From Vagococcus acidifermentans (GTDB taxonomy: Bacteria; Bacillota; Bacilli; Lactobacillales; Vagococcaceae): a DNA stretch of 64,000 nt. The DNA lies in NCBI RefSeq assembly GCF_003987655.1, contig NZ_NGKC01000011.1, forward strand, positions 41,474 to 105,473, read 5' to 3'. A program made the translations under genes and the position numbers. Below are positions 11,915-20,403 of this stretch, in pieces. The notes below the pieces were generated by a model, which was not told where the DNA came from, did no database searches, and saw nothing but the letters and a program-made list of their open reading frames with translations. Within the stretch, counting starts at the first letter, position 1. Each line of letters begins with the position of its first letter.

Positions 11915-12821
11915 AATCCAGCAATGCTGCATCGCCTGTAAAATTCAGATTTAACCAGATGTTATGCGAGTGGCAGGCGGCTGTCAGATAGGTTTGCAGA
12001 CGATGACGCAGTTTGTCTTGTTCTAAAACAGTATCCAGTACGGTGTCCGGCGCGATGACCACATCAATTTCCACGATTAAGCGGTCACCGACTTTCGCAG
12101 TGCGGATGACGCGCTGTTTGATACAATACCCGCTGAAACTGTGTGTGATGATACTGGTGATTTTTTCTTTGATTGCCAGTTTGGGTGTGCCGTTCAGCAC
12201 TTCACGCAAACTTTGTTTGATTTCTTTGAATGCAATGACCATAAAAGACAAGGTAATGCCGATTGAAACAAGAGGGTCAATCAGCTGCGAAAGACGGTGA
12301 TAACCGAGACCTTCCAGAAGCAAGGCAACAATAAAAGAAACTAAGACACCCAAGCTGAAAAACATGCCGAACCGCCACTGCTTGATTTCCACAGTTATCA
12401 GCTGATGGCTGCCGGCTCCGCGCGCCAATAATTTGACAACTACCAGGCAGGTGAACATGCTGATGACGGCGTACACAAGCCCGACCACATAATCTGTTTC
12501 AATCGTATGGTCCATAATCATACCGGCCAAGGCATCGTTGATACCTATGACTGAGACGATTAGAATGATGATGTAATTGATCATGACGATGAGGGGGGCC
12601 AGTACTTCTTTGCCAAAGGGGAAATTAACAAAATCTTCCTTCTGAATGTACTTGGCAATGTAGAGGCTGACCAGCGACATCACTGTGCTGATGATGGTAA
12701 AAAAACCATCCAGCATAATAATGGACGAATGAAACAGCCAGCCGCAGACAATTGACATAATGGAATAGATCAAGCCGCAACTCATAGAGCGGATTAAAGT
12801 GGTTGACACTGATTCTTTCAT
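11913..12821 (-). CDS. Cation diffusion facilitator-like membrane protein with altered metal-site residues
   Basis: 302 residues, six predicted membrane segments in the first 205 residues, then a cytosolic ferredoxin-like C-terminal domain (KEIKQSLREVLNGTPKLAIKEKI...). This is the CDF metal/proton antiporter architecture. The segment LDGFFTIISTVMSL matches TM2, but the usual second aspartate of DxxxD is replaced by threonine, and TM5 reads LSQLIDPLVS, with serine where the usual HxxxD histidine sits. Metal specificity therefore cannot be assumed. Start ATG follows CGGAGGTCATTC. It stands alone. Confidence 0.82.
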   Translation of the reverse strand: MKESVSTTLIRSMSCGLIYSIMSIVCGWLFHSSIIMLDGFFTIISTVMSLVSLYIAKYIQKEDFVNFPFGKEVLAPLIVMINYIIILIVSVIGINDALAGMIMDHTIETDYVVGLVYAVISMFTCLVVVKLLARGAGSHQLITVEIKQWRFGMFFSLGVLVSFIVALLLEGLGYHRLSQLIDPLVSIGITLSFMVIAFKEIKQSLREVLNGTPKLAIKEKITSIITHSFSGYCIKQRVIRTAKVGDRLIVEIDVVIAPDTVLDTVLEQDKLRHRLQTYLTAACHSHNIWLNLNFTGDAALLD

Positions 12822-12972
12822 GAATGACCTCCGACAGTTGAATTTGTAGTGATTTATTTAACAAAACAGCTTTTTCATTATAGTGAAAGCTTGTTTAAAA
12901 GTAAAACAATTCCATGTGTCAATGAAAGAAATCTCATTTTACCGAAGGTGTGGCATGCACGCTGGAACACAA

Positions 12973-13014
12973 ATACACCTCAGAAAACCCGTTGCGCGGT
13001 TTTCTGAGGTGTAT
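12973..13014 (-). terminator. Long hairpin, probable terminator of the zinc-ribbon gene
   Basis: A perfect 17-bp stem (ATACACCTCAGAAAACC with its complement) closes an 8-base loop just downstream of the minus-strand stop at 13031. Only a weak T-rich tail (TATTTGTGTT) follows, so termination strength is uncertain. Confidence 0.75.
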
Positions 13015-13030
13015 ATCAAATCATCGTCTA

Positions 13031-14509
13031 TTAGTTTGGACCGTTGCCTTTGAACCAGCCGGTCTTGCAATTGATGGTCACGACGTAAATCGGAAACTCT
13101 TCCGGTCTGCTCTTAGGGAAAAGTTTTGAATTAGTCGTTGCATAGAGGTCATAGTAACCTTCTCCGTTTTCAACATATTTCTTCACTAGGGAATAGCCGC
13201 CGTCGACAATGTAGCCGCGCCGGATACATTCGCCGATAACATCTTGCTGAATTCCGTCTCCCCAAACCCATGCCGGATCGTAATCATTGATATAGGCATC
13301 TTGACGATTGCCCCAGCGGTAACTAGGGTCGGTCGGCTGATAGGACGAGTTGTTATTATTGGCAGCCTGGAGTTCCTGCTCGCGGGCAAGCTCTGCCTGG
13401 CGGGCTTCCTCGGCCTCTTTTTCGGCAGCTAGTTTTTTCTCTTTCTCGTTCAAGCTTTTGTCGACCTGCGCCAACGATTCGGAGAATGCTTTTTTGACAT
13501 CCGGGTCTTTGACTGCATCAATTAGCTTTTTGCTGTCTTTGTACTGGTCGCGGGTAGCTGATGCGACGACTTTTTCATCTTTAAAGATTTTTTCCAGTGA
13601 TGATTTTGCCTCTGACAGAGCTTTTTTCTGATTTGCAGCTTCGGTCAAGGCGGCATTGATCAGTTCGTCAAATTCATTTTCAGGATGGGCAATTTTATCC
13701 AGTGTCAACTCGCTGTCGTCCACGACATAGCTTTCGTCAGACAGTTTGCGGCCGTCGATGGCCGGCGTTTTAAATAAGTGGTTGACACCGTTCAGCAATT
13801 CAAACTGTGCCGTGATTGCTGTGAGCCGTTCATTTAGCTCAGCAAACGGTTTTTCGCCTTTCACTTTATTCACTGCTTTTTCAGCTGCTGCCACGTCTTC
13901 CTCGGCTATGCCTTCTTTCAAAAAGACATGGTCAGCATCTGTATACAGCCGGTCCATGGCATTAGTCGCCAGTTCGACTTTCTTTTCAAGCTCTTCAGCG
14001 GCTACTTTTTTCTGATAGCTGTTAATGCCGAAAATGCTGGCAGCAATCAGGATGATTGCCGCGGCAGCGACCAGATATTTTGTCGGCAGACGTTTGGCAG
14101 GACCGTTGTTCTTACCATGCTGCTGATTGGCCGGGGGAGGCGTCTGTTTAGCAGAAACAGGTTCGCTCTCTGGTTGTTTTGTACCCGCTCCGGCGTTCGT
14201 TTCCTGATTGTCGTCAGCCTCATTCAGCTGAGCGCTGTCTGCTGTTTCAGCATTATCTGTTTTGGAGACAGCCGGATCGGCTGGTTTTTCTTCCTCTTGC
14301 AAGGAGGGTTCCGGCTTGTTTTCCGGGTTTTTAGGAACAGGTTCAAAGAAAAACTTATCAGGTTCATCTTGCACTGTATCGGAATCTTGCGCGCCGGAAC
14401 GTTTGACAAACGCCTCCTGTGTTGTAAACAAATCGCAGTTCGGGCAAAATTCTTCATCGTTATTAAAGACATGTCCGCAGTTCGGACATTTTTTTACATT
14501 CTCAGTCAC
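13031..14509 (-). CDS. Zinc-ribbon membrane protein (TcaA/YvbJ-like architecture)
   Basis: 492 residues from a GTG at 14509, six bases behind AGGAGAG; an upstream in-frame ATG at 14539 lacks a ribosome site. Order: N-terminal zinc ribbon with two CPNC knuckles (KKCPNCGHVF and EFCPNCDLF), an acidic proline/glutamate-rich linker (residues about 35-140), one membrane segment (YLVAAAAIILIAASIFGI), a long helical extracellular region with a K/E-rich coiled coil, and a C-terminal domain (YDPAWVWGDGIQQDVIGE...VTINCKTGWFKGNG). The layout resembles TcaA/YvbJ envelope-stress and antibiotic-response proteins, but function is not established. It is divergent from the next gene. Confidence 0.75.
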   Translation of the reverse strand: MTENVKKCPNCGHVFNNDEEFCPNCDLFTTQEAFVKRSGAQDSDTVQDEPDKFFFEPVPKNPENKPEPSLQEEEKPADPAVSKTDNAETADSAQLNEADDNQETNAGAGTKQPESEPVSAKQTPPPANQQHGKNNGPAKRLPTKYLVAAAAIILIAASIFGINSYQKKVAAEELEKKVELATNAMDRLYTDADHVFLKEGIAEEDVAAAEKAVNKVKGEKPFAELNERLTAITAQFELLNGVNHLFKTPAIDGRKLSDESYVVDDSELTLDKIAHPENEFDELINAALTEAANQKKALSEAKSSLEKIFKDEKVVASATRDQYKDSKKLIDAVKDPDVKKAFSESLAQVDKSLNEKEKKLAAEKEAEEARQAELAREQELQAANNNNSSYQPTDPSYRWGNRQDAYINDYDPAWVWGDGIQQDVIGECIRRGYIVDGGYSLVKKYVENGEGYYDLYATTNSKLFPKSRPEEFPIYVVTINCKTGWFKGNGPN

Positions 14510-14808
14510 TTTTTTCTCTCCTATTTTTTGTGAATTCATGGCATATTTTCTATATTATATACTAATCTTAAAAAAAAATACAGGTCGGCAGGCAACTTGT
14601 TACGAATGCAGGCAAGCAGCTGTCTGAATAGCGGCGATGACTGGCTGAATGGTGGCAGACGTTATAAAATATCCGCTTATTTCATGTATTTGACCGGAAT
14701 TATCGGTGATTCATAAAACTTTTCTTAACCTTACCGTATTTTTATGATATGATTTTGATAGCAGAAGAGGCTGGTAACCAGATAACAGCGTATTTAGGAG
14801 TGACGAGG

Positions 14809-15465
14809 ATGGAACGTTTAAAAGAATATTGGCAAAAAGTCATAATATTTTTTCAAGATAGCGCAAAAAAAATAAAAAACATGGTCGACAGTCTTTCGCG
14901 CCAGCAGAAAAAAATGGCTGCAGGTATCGGCGGGGGCGTAGTGCTCGTTATATTGCTGGCATTTATCATATCTCCGATCGTCCGGCCTATAATACGGGCG
15001 GAGCAGATCGATTCGATTGGACAGCGGGAATTCGGCAGCCCGAAGGTGTCGCAAATTTTCCGTGAAGAGATTGATAAAAAAATCACCGGAGACGGTGTAT
15101 TTATCGCATTTATTGATGAAAAGGACAATCCGCTGGCTGAGCCGCTGCTGGAAATGTTTGATGATACGGACAAGTTGGCAGCACTTTCCGCTGAAATTTT
15201 TGTCTACCAGCCGATTTACGACGTGAAAGAACTGGCTAAACGGTTCAATTTGCAAGACCCGAACACGCTTGTCTATTTTTCAGAAGGCGCGGAACAAGAG
15301 AGGCTTATCCTTACCAAAGAAGATTTGAACGGCAATCAGCTGGTTGAAAAAATGAATCTGATTGTCAATCCGAAAATCGCACCAAAGCAGAAGATTCGCG
15401 TGGAAACGCCTGATGAATCGGCTGAGAGCGGGGAAGAAGCAACTGCTGATACAACTGAAGAATAG
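14809..15465 (+). CDS. Single-pass membrane protein of unknown function
   Basis: 218 residues from the ATG at 14809 (AGGAG upstream); a longer reading to 14749 lacks a ribosome site. A basic, amphipathic N terminus (KEYWQKVIIFFQDSAKK) precedes a membrane segment after residue 50 (GIGGGVVLVILLAFIISPIV). An extracellular alpha/beta domain (GDGVFIAFIDEKDNPLAEP, YDVKELAKRF) and an acidic tail rich in E/T follow. I do not recognise a family. It starts about 300 bases from the divergent zinc-ribbon membrane protein, which also has one membrane segment, and the two could share control. Confidence 0.7.
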   Translation: MERLKEYWQKVIIFFQDSAKKIKNMVDSLSRQQKKMAAGIGGGVVLVILLAFIISPIVRPIIRAEQIDSIGQREFGSPKVSQIFREEIDKKITGDGVFIAFIDEKDNPLAEPLLEMFDDTDKLAALSAEIFVYQPIYDVKELAKRFNLQDPNTLVYFSEGAEQERLILTKEDLNGNQLVEKMNLIVNPKIAPKQKIRVETPDESAESGEEATADTTEE

Positions 15466-15484
15466 CATTTCTTTGTGATTGCTC

Positions 15485-15513
15485 TTGACAATTATTCAGA
15501 TAAAGAGTAAAAT
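15485..15513 (+). promoter_or_regulatory. Sigma-A promoter of the Trp-regulated leader
   Basis: Consensus TTGACA at 15485-15490, a 17-base spacer and TAAAAT at 15508-15513. Transcription should start near 15520, just ahead of the leader peptide. Confidence 0.88.
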
Positions 15514-15545
15514 CACATGTATTACATAGTGAAAGAGGGATCAAC

Positions 15546-15614
15546 ATGGCACAACTATCAATAAACACGCATTATTCTGTAAATCAGCGCACTTGGCAAA
15601 ACTGGCGTAGATAG
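15546..15614 (+). CDS. Leader peptide with two Trp codons (attenuator control peptide)
   Basis: A 22-codon reading frame begins with ATG 15546 behind AAAGAGGGA and stops at TAG 15612-15614. Near its end it reads T-W-Q-N-W-R-R: Trp codons at 15594-15596 and 15603-15605, only 3 to 6 codons before the stop. The stop codon abuts the first strand of a chain of mutually exclusive hairpins. Position, size and Trp codons fit a ribosome-mediated attenuation peptide controlling the downstream transporter. The track of longer ORFs misses it because it is so short. Confidence 0.8.
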   Translation: MAQLSINTHYSVNQRTWQNWRR

Positions 15615-15712
15615 TTGTATGTATGATTCTGTTCATAGATACAACTTTTAGAGATGATTCTAAATGTGTATCTATGCTGGTATTTTTAACATGTCATCAC
15701 ACCACATAGATA
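15613..15712 (+). promoter_or_regulatory. Attenuator switch: alternative pairings 1:2, 2:3 and 3:4
   Basis: Strand 1 (15613-15626) pairs with strand 2 (15633-15646): 13 bp with one mismatch. Strand 2 (CATAGATACA, 15634-15643) can instead pair with strand 3 (TGTATCTATG, 15667-15676), 10 bp. Strand 3 (TATCTATG, 15669-15676, plus GGT) can pair with strand 4 (ACC plus CATAGATA, 15701-15712), which removes the 5' arm of the terminator. A ribosome reaching the stop codon covers strand 1, so 2:3 and the terminator form; a ribosome stalled at the Trp codons leaves 1:2 and 3:4, allowing read-through. Confidence 0.78.
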
Positions 15713-15738
15713 ACTCAATCTATGTGGTTTTTGTTTTG
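15701..15738 (+). terminator. Attenuator terminator (4:5 hairpin)
   Basis: ACCACATAGAT pairs with ATCTATGTGGT around loop AACTCA, 11 bp, followed by TTTTGTTTT. Its 5' arm is the same sequence used by the antiterminator pairing with strand 3. Confidence 0.88.
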
Positions 15739-15754
15739 AACAGTGCTATCCGAG

Positions 15755-15790
15755 ACAGCAACCACTTTTACAGTCGGTTGCTGTTTTTTT
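15755..15790 (+). terminator. Second leader terminator
   Basis: ACAGCAACC pairs with GGTTGCTGT around a 12-base loop and is followed by seven T residues. It lies between the attenuator and the substrate-binding gene. I found no obvious antiterminator for it, so read-through into the operon may be incomplete or need another signal. Confidence 0.8.
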
Positions 15791-15821
15791 GCAGAATTTT
15801 TTAGAAGCGGAGGAGAAAAAA

Positions 15822-17738
15822 ATGAAAAATAAACGATTAATTACAATCGTAGCCGTTGTGCTGCTTTTCTTGGTCGGCAACTTTATTGTTGAAAAAGTGA
15901 ATCAGGCGGAAAGCAAAGGGGATGCAGAGAAAGAGGTGCCGACTGTCGGTGTCTTGCAATTTGTCAGCCACCCTGCACTGGACACGATTTATCAGGGAAC
16001 AGTGGACGCACTGGAAGACAGAGGCTACAAGGACGGCGAAACAGTCACCATTGAATTTCAAAATGGCCAGGCGGACCAGAGCAAGCTGGCAACCATGAGC
16101 CAGCAGCTGATTGACAAAGGATCAGATGTACTGGTGGGTATCGCGACACCGGCAGCACAGGCGCTGGCCAATACAACGAAAGATATTCCGATTGTGCTGG
16201 GGGCCATCAGCGACCCTGAATCAGCCGGTCTGGTCGAATCAAATGAACAGCCGGGCGGAAACATCACCGGCGTCAGCGATAAATCACCCGTCGGGGCACA
16301 GTTTGAACTGGTACAGACGCTCTTGCCGGAGGCCAAACGCGTCGGCATTCTATTTTCATCAGCAGAGGACAATTCCGATTATCAAGCTGAACAAGTTAAA
16401 ATCGAAGGCGAAAAATTAGGATTCGACGTCACACTGTATTCCGTTCCGTCAACGAATGAAATCACGCAGATGGTGCAAGTCATGAGCGGTGAAGTGGACT
16501 TGATTTACATTCCGACCGACAATACCATCGCCAATGCGATGCAGACAGTGGTCGATACAGCCAATAAAACCAAAACACCGGTTATCCCTTCTGTCGATAC
16601 GATGGTCGAACAGGGCGGTCTGGCAACAGTTGGTATCAATCAATACGATTTAGGCTATCAAACAGGGCAAATGGTGGCGGATATTCTTGACGGCACCTCG
16701 GACCCGGCGACAACGCCGATTTTCACGTTTGAAGACGGGGACGTCATCATCAATGAGGAACAAGCGGCATTTCTCGGCATCACGATACCAGATGCAGTCA
16801 AGACGTCATTGAATCAGAAGAAAAATGCTGATGCACCAAAAGAAAATGTGACCATCGGTATTCTGCAAACAACAAGCCATGTCTCGCTGGATGACATCAA
16901 AGAAGGCGTGCTTGAGGGACTTAAGGAGAACGGCTATGCTGACACCGGCGACGTCAATATATTGGTTGAGAACGGTCAGGGCAACCAGAATAATTTACAC
17001 ACAATGGCGACCCACCTTGTCCAAGAAGGCGCCGATATTCTGATTGGCGTAGCCACGCCGGCTTGTCAGGCACTGGCCAATGCCACATCGGATATTCCCA
17101 TTGTGATGGCCGCGGTGGCGGACCCGGTGAAAAGCGGATTGACTGAAAGCGAAGAAAAACCAAATACGAACGTGACCGGCGTCAAAAACCAAGCCCCGGT
17201 GGAGAAGCAGCTGAAACTGGCGCAAGAGCTGCTGCCAAAAGCTAAAACAGTCGGCCTGCTGTACAGTTCAGGAGAGGATAATGCCCGTACCGAAGCCGCA
17301 CGCACACATAAGATTGCAGAAAAACTCGGGCTGACGACCAAAGATTACCCGGTGACGTCGACCAACGATATCCCGCAAATGATGCAGCAGATGAAAGGGG
17401 AAGTCGATGTCATCTATCTGCCGATTGACAATACCATTGCAACTGCCATGGACACAGTGGTGGCAGAAGCCAACAAGCTTGAGCTGCCTGTCGTGCCGAC
17501 AGTGGAACTGATGGTGGAACAAGGCGGCATTGCCACCGTTTCAATCAGCCAAACGGCAATCGGTGTCAAAGCCGGCGAGATGGCGGCGGATATTTTGACG
17601 AATGACACAAAACCGCAGACGACACCTGTCTATGCGTTGAAAGACGGAGATGTGGTTTATAATAAAGCGCAGCTGAAGAAATTGGGTATCACACTGCCTT
17701 CAACCGTCGCCAAAAAAGGAAAAGACGTCAGTCGATAG
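15822..17738 (+). CDS. trpX: Tandem-duplicated ABC transporter substrate-binding protein (COG2984 family, TrpX-like)
   Basis: 638 residues from ATG 15822 behind GGAGGAG. An N-terminal hydrophobic anchor (LITIVAVVLLFLVGNFIV) has no lipobox cysteine. Two complete periplasmic-binding-protein-like domains follow (about residues 45-330 and 345-630), clearly repeated: DVLVGIATPAAQALANTTKD versus DILIGVATPACQALANATSD, and VDLIYIPTDNTIANAM versus VDVIYLPIDNTIATAM. Most COG2984 binding proteins have one copy. The related streptococcal transporter was predicted to carry tryptophan from regulation; the Trp-codon leader here supports that. Substrate is still inferred. Confidence 0.85.
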   Translation: MKNKRLITIVAVVLLFLVGNFIVEKVNQAESKGDAEKEVPTVGVLQFVSHPALDTIYQGTVDALEDRGYKDGETVTIEFQNGQADQSKLATMSQQLIDKGSDVLVGIATPAAQALANTTKDIPIVLGAISDPESAGLVESNEQPGGNITGVSDKSPVGAQFELVQTLLPEAKRVGILFSSAEDNSDYQAEQVKIEGEKLGFDVTLYSVPSTNEITQMVQVMSGEVDLIYIPTDNTIANAMQTVVDTANKTKTPVIPSVDTMVEQGGLATVGINQYDLGYQTGQMVADILDGTSDPATTPIFTFEDGDVIINEEQAAFLGITIPDAVKTSLNQKKNADAPKENVTIGILQTTSHVSLDDIKEGVLEGLKENGYADTGDVNILVENGQGNQNNLHTMATHLVQEGADILIGVATPACQALANATSDIPIVMAAVADPVKSGLTESEEKPNTNVTGVKNQAPVEKQLKLAQELLPKAKTVGLLYSSGEDNARTEAARTHKIAEKLGLTTKDYPVTSTNDIPQMMQQMKGEVDVIYLPIDNTIATAMDTVVAEANKLELPVVPTVELMVEQGGIATVSISQTAIGVKAGEMAADILTNDTKPQTTPVYALKDGDVVYNKAQLKKLGITLPSTVAKKGKDVSR

Positions 17739-17751
17739 AGGAGGAAAAAAC

Positions 17752-18639
17752 ATGCTTGTATCAACAATTGGGCAAGGCCTGTTATGGGCTGTCTTAGGAT
17801 TGGGAATATTTATGACCTACCGCATCTTGAACTTTCCGGATTTAACGACGGAAGGGACTTTCCCGCTGGGCGGGGCTGTCTGCGTGACAGCCATCACCTC
17901 CGGCATGTCGCCCGTCACCGCAACTCTGCTGGGAACGGCCGCCGGCATGATGGCAGGACTGGTCACCGGACTTTTGTATACGAAAGGGAAGATACCGGTC
18001 ATTCTCTCCGGTATTCTGGTGATGAGCGGACTGAACTCGGTAATGCTGTTCGTCATGAAATCACCTAATTTGTCTTTGCTGAATCAGCGCAAACTGCACG
18101 ATGTGTTTCAAGGTCTCAATTTACCGGCTTATTACGATACCGTACTGATCGGCTTGACAGTGGTGGTTATCGTGATCGGCCTGCTGATTTATTTCTTTAA
18201 TACCAACCTCGGACAAGGCTACATCGTCACCGGCGATAATGAAAATATGGCGCGTTCGATCGGCATCAACACAGACAACATGAAGATTTTGGGATTGACC
18301 TTGTCCAACGGCGTGATTGGTCTTTCAGGTGCACTGATTGCACAAAACGAGGGGTATGCCGATGTCAGCAAAGGGGTTGGGGTGATTGTCATCGGACTGG
18401 CCTCCATCATCATCGGCGAATTGATTTTCGGTGAGCTGACATTGCTTGAACGGCTGATTGCGATTGTGATCGGCAGTATACTTTACCAGCTGCTGATTCT
18501 GTTAGTCATCAAACTGAAATTTGATACCACGTATCTGAAGATTTACTCGTCAGTCATTCTGGCCATCTGTCTGATGGTGCCGGAAATCAGAAACAGATTG
18601 CAGCGCCATGTGCAATTTGGGAAGGAGGAGCATAGCTAA
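17752..18639 (+). CDS. trpY: ABC transporter permease (COG4120 family, TrpY-like)
   Basis: 295 residues with eight to nine hydrophobic segments, in the branched-chain-amino-acid/ribose permease superfamily (LNFPDLTTEGTFPLGGAV, GENENMARSIGIN-like GDNENMARSIGINT, IVIGLASIIIGEL). It forms the membrane channel for the upstream tandem binding protein. It begins 13 bases after that gene behind AGAGGAGG; its stop overlaps the ATPase start by one base (TAATG). Confidence 0.9.
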   Translation: MLVSTIGQGLLWAVLGLGIFMTYRILNFPDLTTEGTFPLGGAVCVTAITSGMSPVTATLLGTAAGMMAGLVTGLLYTKGKIPVILSGILVMSGLNSVMLFVMKSPNLSLLNQRKLHDVFQGLNLPAYYDTVLIGLTVVVIVIGLLIYFFNTNLGQGYIVTGDNENMARSIGINTDNMKILGLTLSNGVIGLSGALIAQNEGYADVSKGVGVIVIGLASIIIGELIFGELTLLERLIAIVIGSILYQLLILLVIKLKFDTTYLKIYSSVILAICLMVPEIRNRLQRHVQFGKEEHS

Positions 18640-19409
18640 TGACACCTGTCTTAACCATCCAAAATGGGACGAAAATCATCCAAAACGGTGTGGATGAGCC
18701 TCGCAACATTTTAAATAAAATCAATCTGACCATCAACAAAGGTGATTTTATCACCGTACTCGGCGGCAACGGCGCTGGGAAATCAACGCTGTTCAACGCT
18801 ATCACAGGGACTTTGTCATTGAGCAGCGGCACCGTCACATTAGGCGGCAACGACATGACCCATCTGAGGGAAGAAAAACGGGCCGCCTACATTTCGCGCG
18901 TGTTCCAGGATCCAAAGATGGGCACCGCACCGCGGATGACCGTTGAAGAAAACATGCTGCTGGCTCTGCACAGAGGGAAAAAAAGAACACTGAAGAAGCG
19001 GGAGCTGAAAGAAAACAGAGACTACTTCAAAGAACTTTGCGCACAAATCGGCAACGGACTGGAAAGACACATGACGTCTCCTGCCGGCAATCTGTCGGGC
19101 GGGCAGAGACAGGCACTCAGTCTGTTGATGGCAACAATGACGAAGCCCGACTTGCTGTTATTGGATGAGCACACGGCGGCGCTTGACCCGAAAACAGCGA
19201 GACAGTTGATGACACTGACCAATGAACGTATTCAGGAAAACCAGCTGACATGTTTGATGATTACCCACCGTATGGAAGATGCCTTGACGTACGGTAACCG
19301 CTTGATACTGCTTGAAAAAGGCGAGATCAAACTTGATTTGCATGCGCAAGAAAAAGCCAAACTGACATTGCCGGACTTGCTGCTGTTTTTTGAAGAAACA
19401 GAAGACTAA
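18639..19409 (+). CDS. trpZ: ABC transporter ATP-binding protein (COG1101 family, TrpZ-like)
   Basis: 256 residues. Walker A GGNGAGKST (about residue 43), signature LSGGQRQ, Walker B LLLLDEHTAALDP with the uncommon DEHTAALDP form of this subfamily, and H-loop MITHR. It energises the transporter encoded just upstream. A perfect palindromic terminator follows, so this is the last gene of the trp-type operon. Confidence 0.93.
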   Translation: MTPVLTIQNGTKIIQNGVDEPRNILNKINLTINKGDFITVLGGNGAGKSTLFNAITGTLSLSSGTVTLGGNDMTHLREEKRAAYISRVFQDPKMGTAPRMTVEENMLLALHRGKKRTLKKRELKENRDYFKELCAQIGNGLERHMTSPAGNLSGGQRQALSLLMATMTKPDLLLLDEHTAALDPKTARQLMTLTNERIQENQLTCLMITHRMEDALTYGNRLILLEKGEIKLDLHAQEKAKLTLPDLLLFFEETED

Positions 19410-19418
19410 GCAAAACAA

Positions 19419-19448
19419 GGTGTTGGACAAGTTAACTTGTCCAACACC
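19419..19448 (+). terminator. Bidirectional palindromic terminator
   Basis: GGTGTTGGACAAGTT is followed at once by its exact complement, giving a 30-base perfect palindrome extended by AACA/TGTT flanks. It separates the trp-type operon from the convergent DUF979 gene. Confidence 0.87.
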
Positions 19449-19457
19449 CTGTTTACA

Positions 19458-20402
19458 TTACTTGAATAGAATCATGTAAGTGATTTGGAAAATAATCATG
19501 AAGACAGCTGTTGCCGCCTGATTTTTTATGACTCCGTATTTGTTTTCCATATCGAGCATTGCTACTGGCACAATATTGAAATTGGCTGCCATCGGTGTCA
19601 GTAGTGTCCCGCAGTAACCGCAAGTCAAGGCAAGCATCCCGATCAGCGCCGGATTGGCACCGTAACTCAAGACGAACGGAGCACCGATGCCCACGGTCAT
19701 GACGGTGATGGCGGCAAAAGCATTCCCCATAATCATGGTGAAGAGCATCATACCCAACGCGTAAACAATGATGCCGATATTGACATTGCCTTCCGGCACG
19801 ATTGTTTTAACGGCGGAAGCAATGACATCGCCGACACCAGCACTGGTAAAGACAGCACCGAGGGAGGCGAGCAGCATCGGCAGCATACTCAATGGCCCGA
19901 CTGTCCCAAGCATGTCGGTGGCATCATTCAGGAAAGTTGCCGGTTTGTTGTTCCGGGAAAAGAACATCAGAATCACGATGGCTGCCAGCACACCGAAACC
20001 GACACCGACCAGTGCACCTAAATCTGTGAGCAGGACGAACAGAATAGCACAGACACCGATACTGAATGCCGGGATGAAAATTTTCAGACCAAGCTTTTCT
20101 GACATTTTTTGCATGTATTCCTTAGAAGGCAGCTGGCTGTCGCCCTTGCTGACTTTCTTCGTTACCGCTGGCAGTGTCATAATAATAATCAAAATTCCGT
20201 TGACCATAGCAGGAATCCAGCGGCCTGCTGCAATCACTATACCGAGCGTGCACCAAAACAGCGCTGTACCGTAACGGTTTGGATTGGACTTATCCAGCAG
20301 ATTTTTAATGCCTGCATAGATAACGATTAGTCCCATGATGATATACAGACCTTCCAGCATTTTGTCACCAAGCATGATTGTCGGATCAGTAAAGAAACTC
20401 AT
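19458..20402 (-). CDS. DUF979 family membrane protein
   Basis: 314 residues, about nine hydrophobic segments. Conserved features include GRWIPAMVNGILIIIMTLPAV, FLNDATDMLGTVGPLSMLPM and GYCGTLLTPMAANFNIVP. DUF979 and DUF969 proteins are encoded as an adjacent pair in many Firmicutes, often beside pyroglutamyl peptidase, and are thought to form a transporter; substrate unproven. Here the pair is downstream of a large M14 peptidase instead. It starts 1 base after the DUF969 stop. Confidence 0.9.
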   Translation of the reverse strand: MSFFTDPTIMLGDKMLEGLYIIMGLIVIYAGIKNLLDKSNPNRYGTALFWCTLGIVIAAGRWIPAMVNGILIIIMTLPAVTKKVSKGDSQLPSKEYMQKMSEKLGLKIFIPAFSIGVCAILFVLLTDLGALVGVGFGVLAAIVILMFFSRNNKPATFLNDATDMLGTVGPLSMLPMLLASLGAVFTSAGVGDVIASAVKTIVPEGNVNIGIIVYALGMMLFTMIMGNAFAAITVMTVGIGAPFVLSYGANPALIGMLALTCGYCGTLLTPMAANFNIVPVAMLDMENKYGVIKNQAATAVFMIIFQITYMILFK

Positions 20403-20403
20403 G

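Noticed and set aside
13186..14627. Several 60-200-codon plus-strand ORFs opposite the zinc-ribbon gene
   Set aside because: They are antisense shadows with low-complexity Ser/Phe composition caused by Lys/Glu codons on the coding strand.
15520..15790. T-box riboswitch for the trpXYZ-type operon
   Set aside because: No T-box sequence (AGGGTGGNACCGCG type) or specifier-loop layout is present; a leader peptide with Trp codons explains the structure better.
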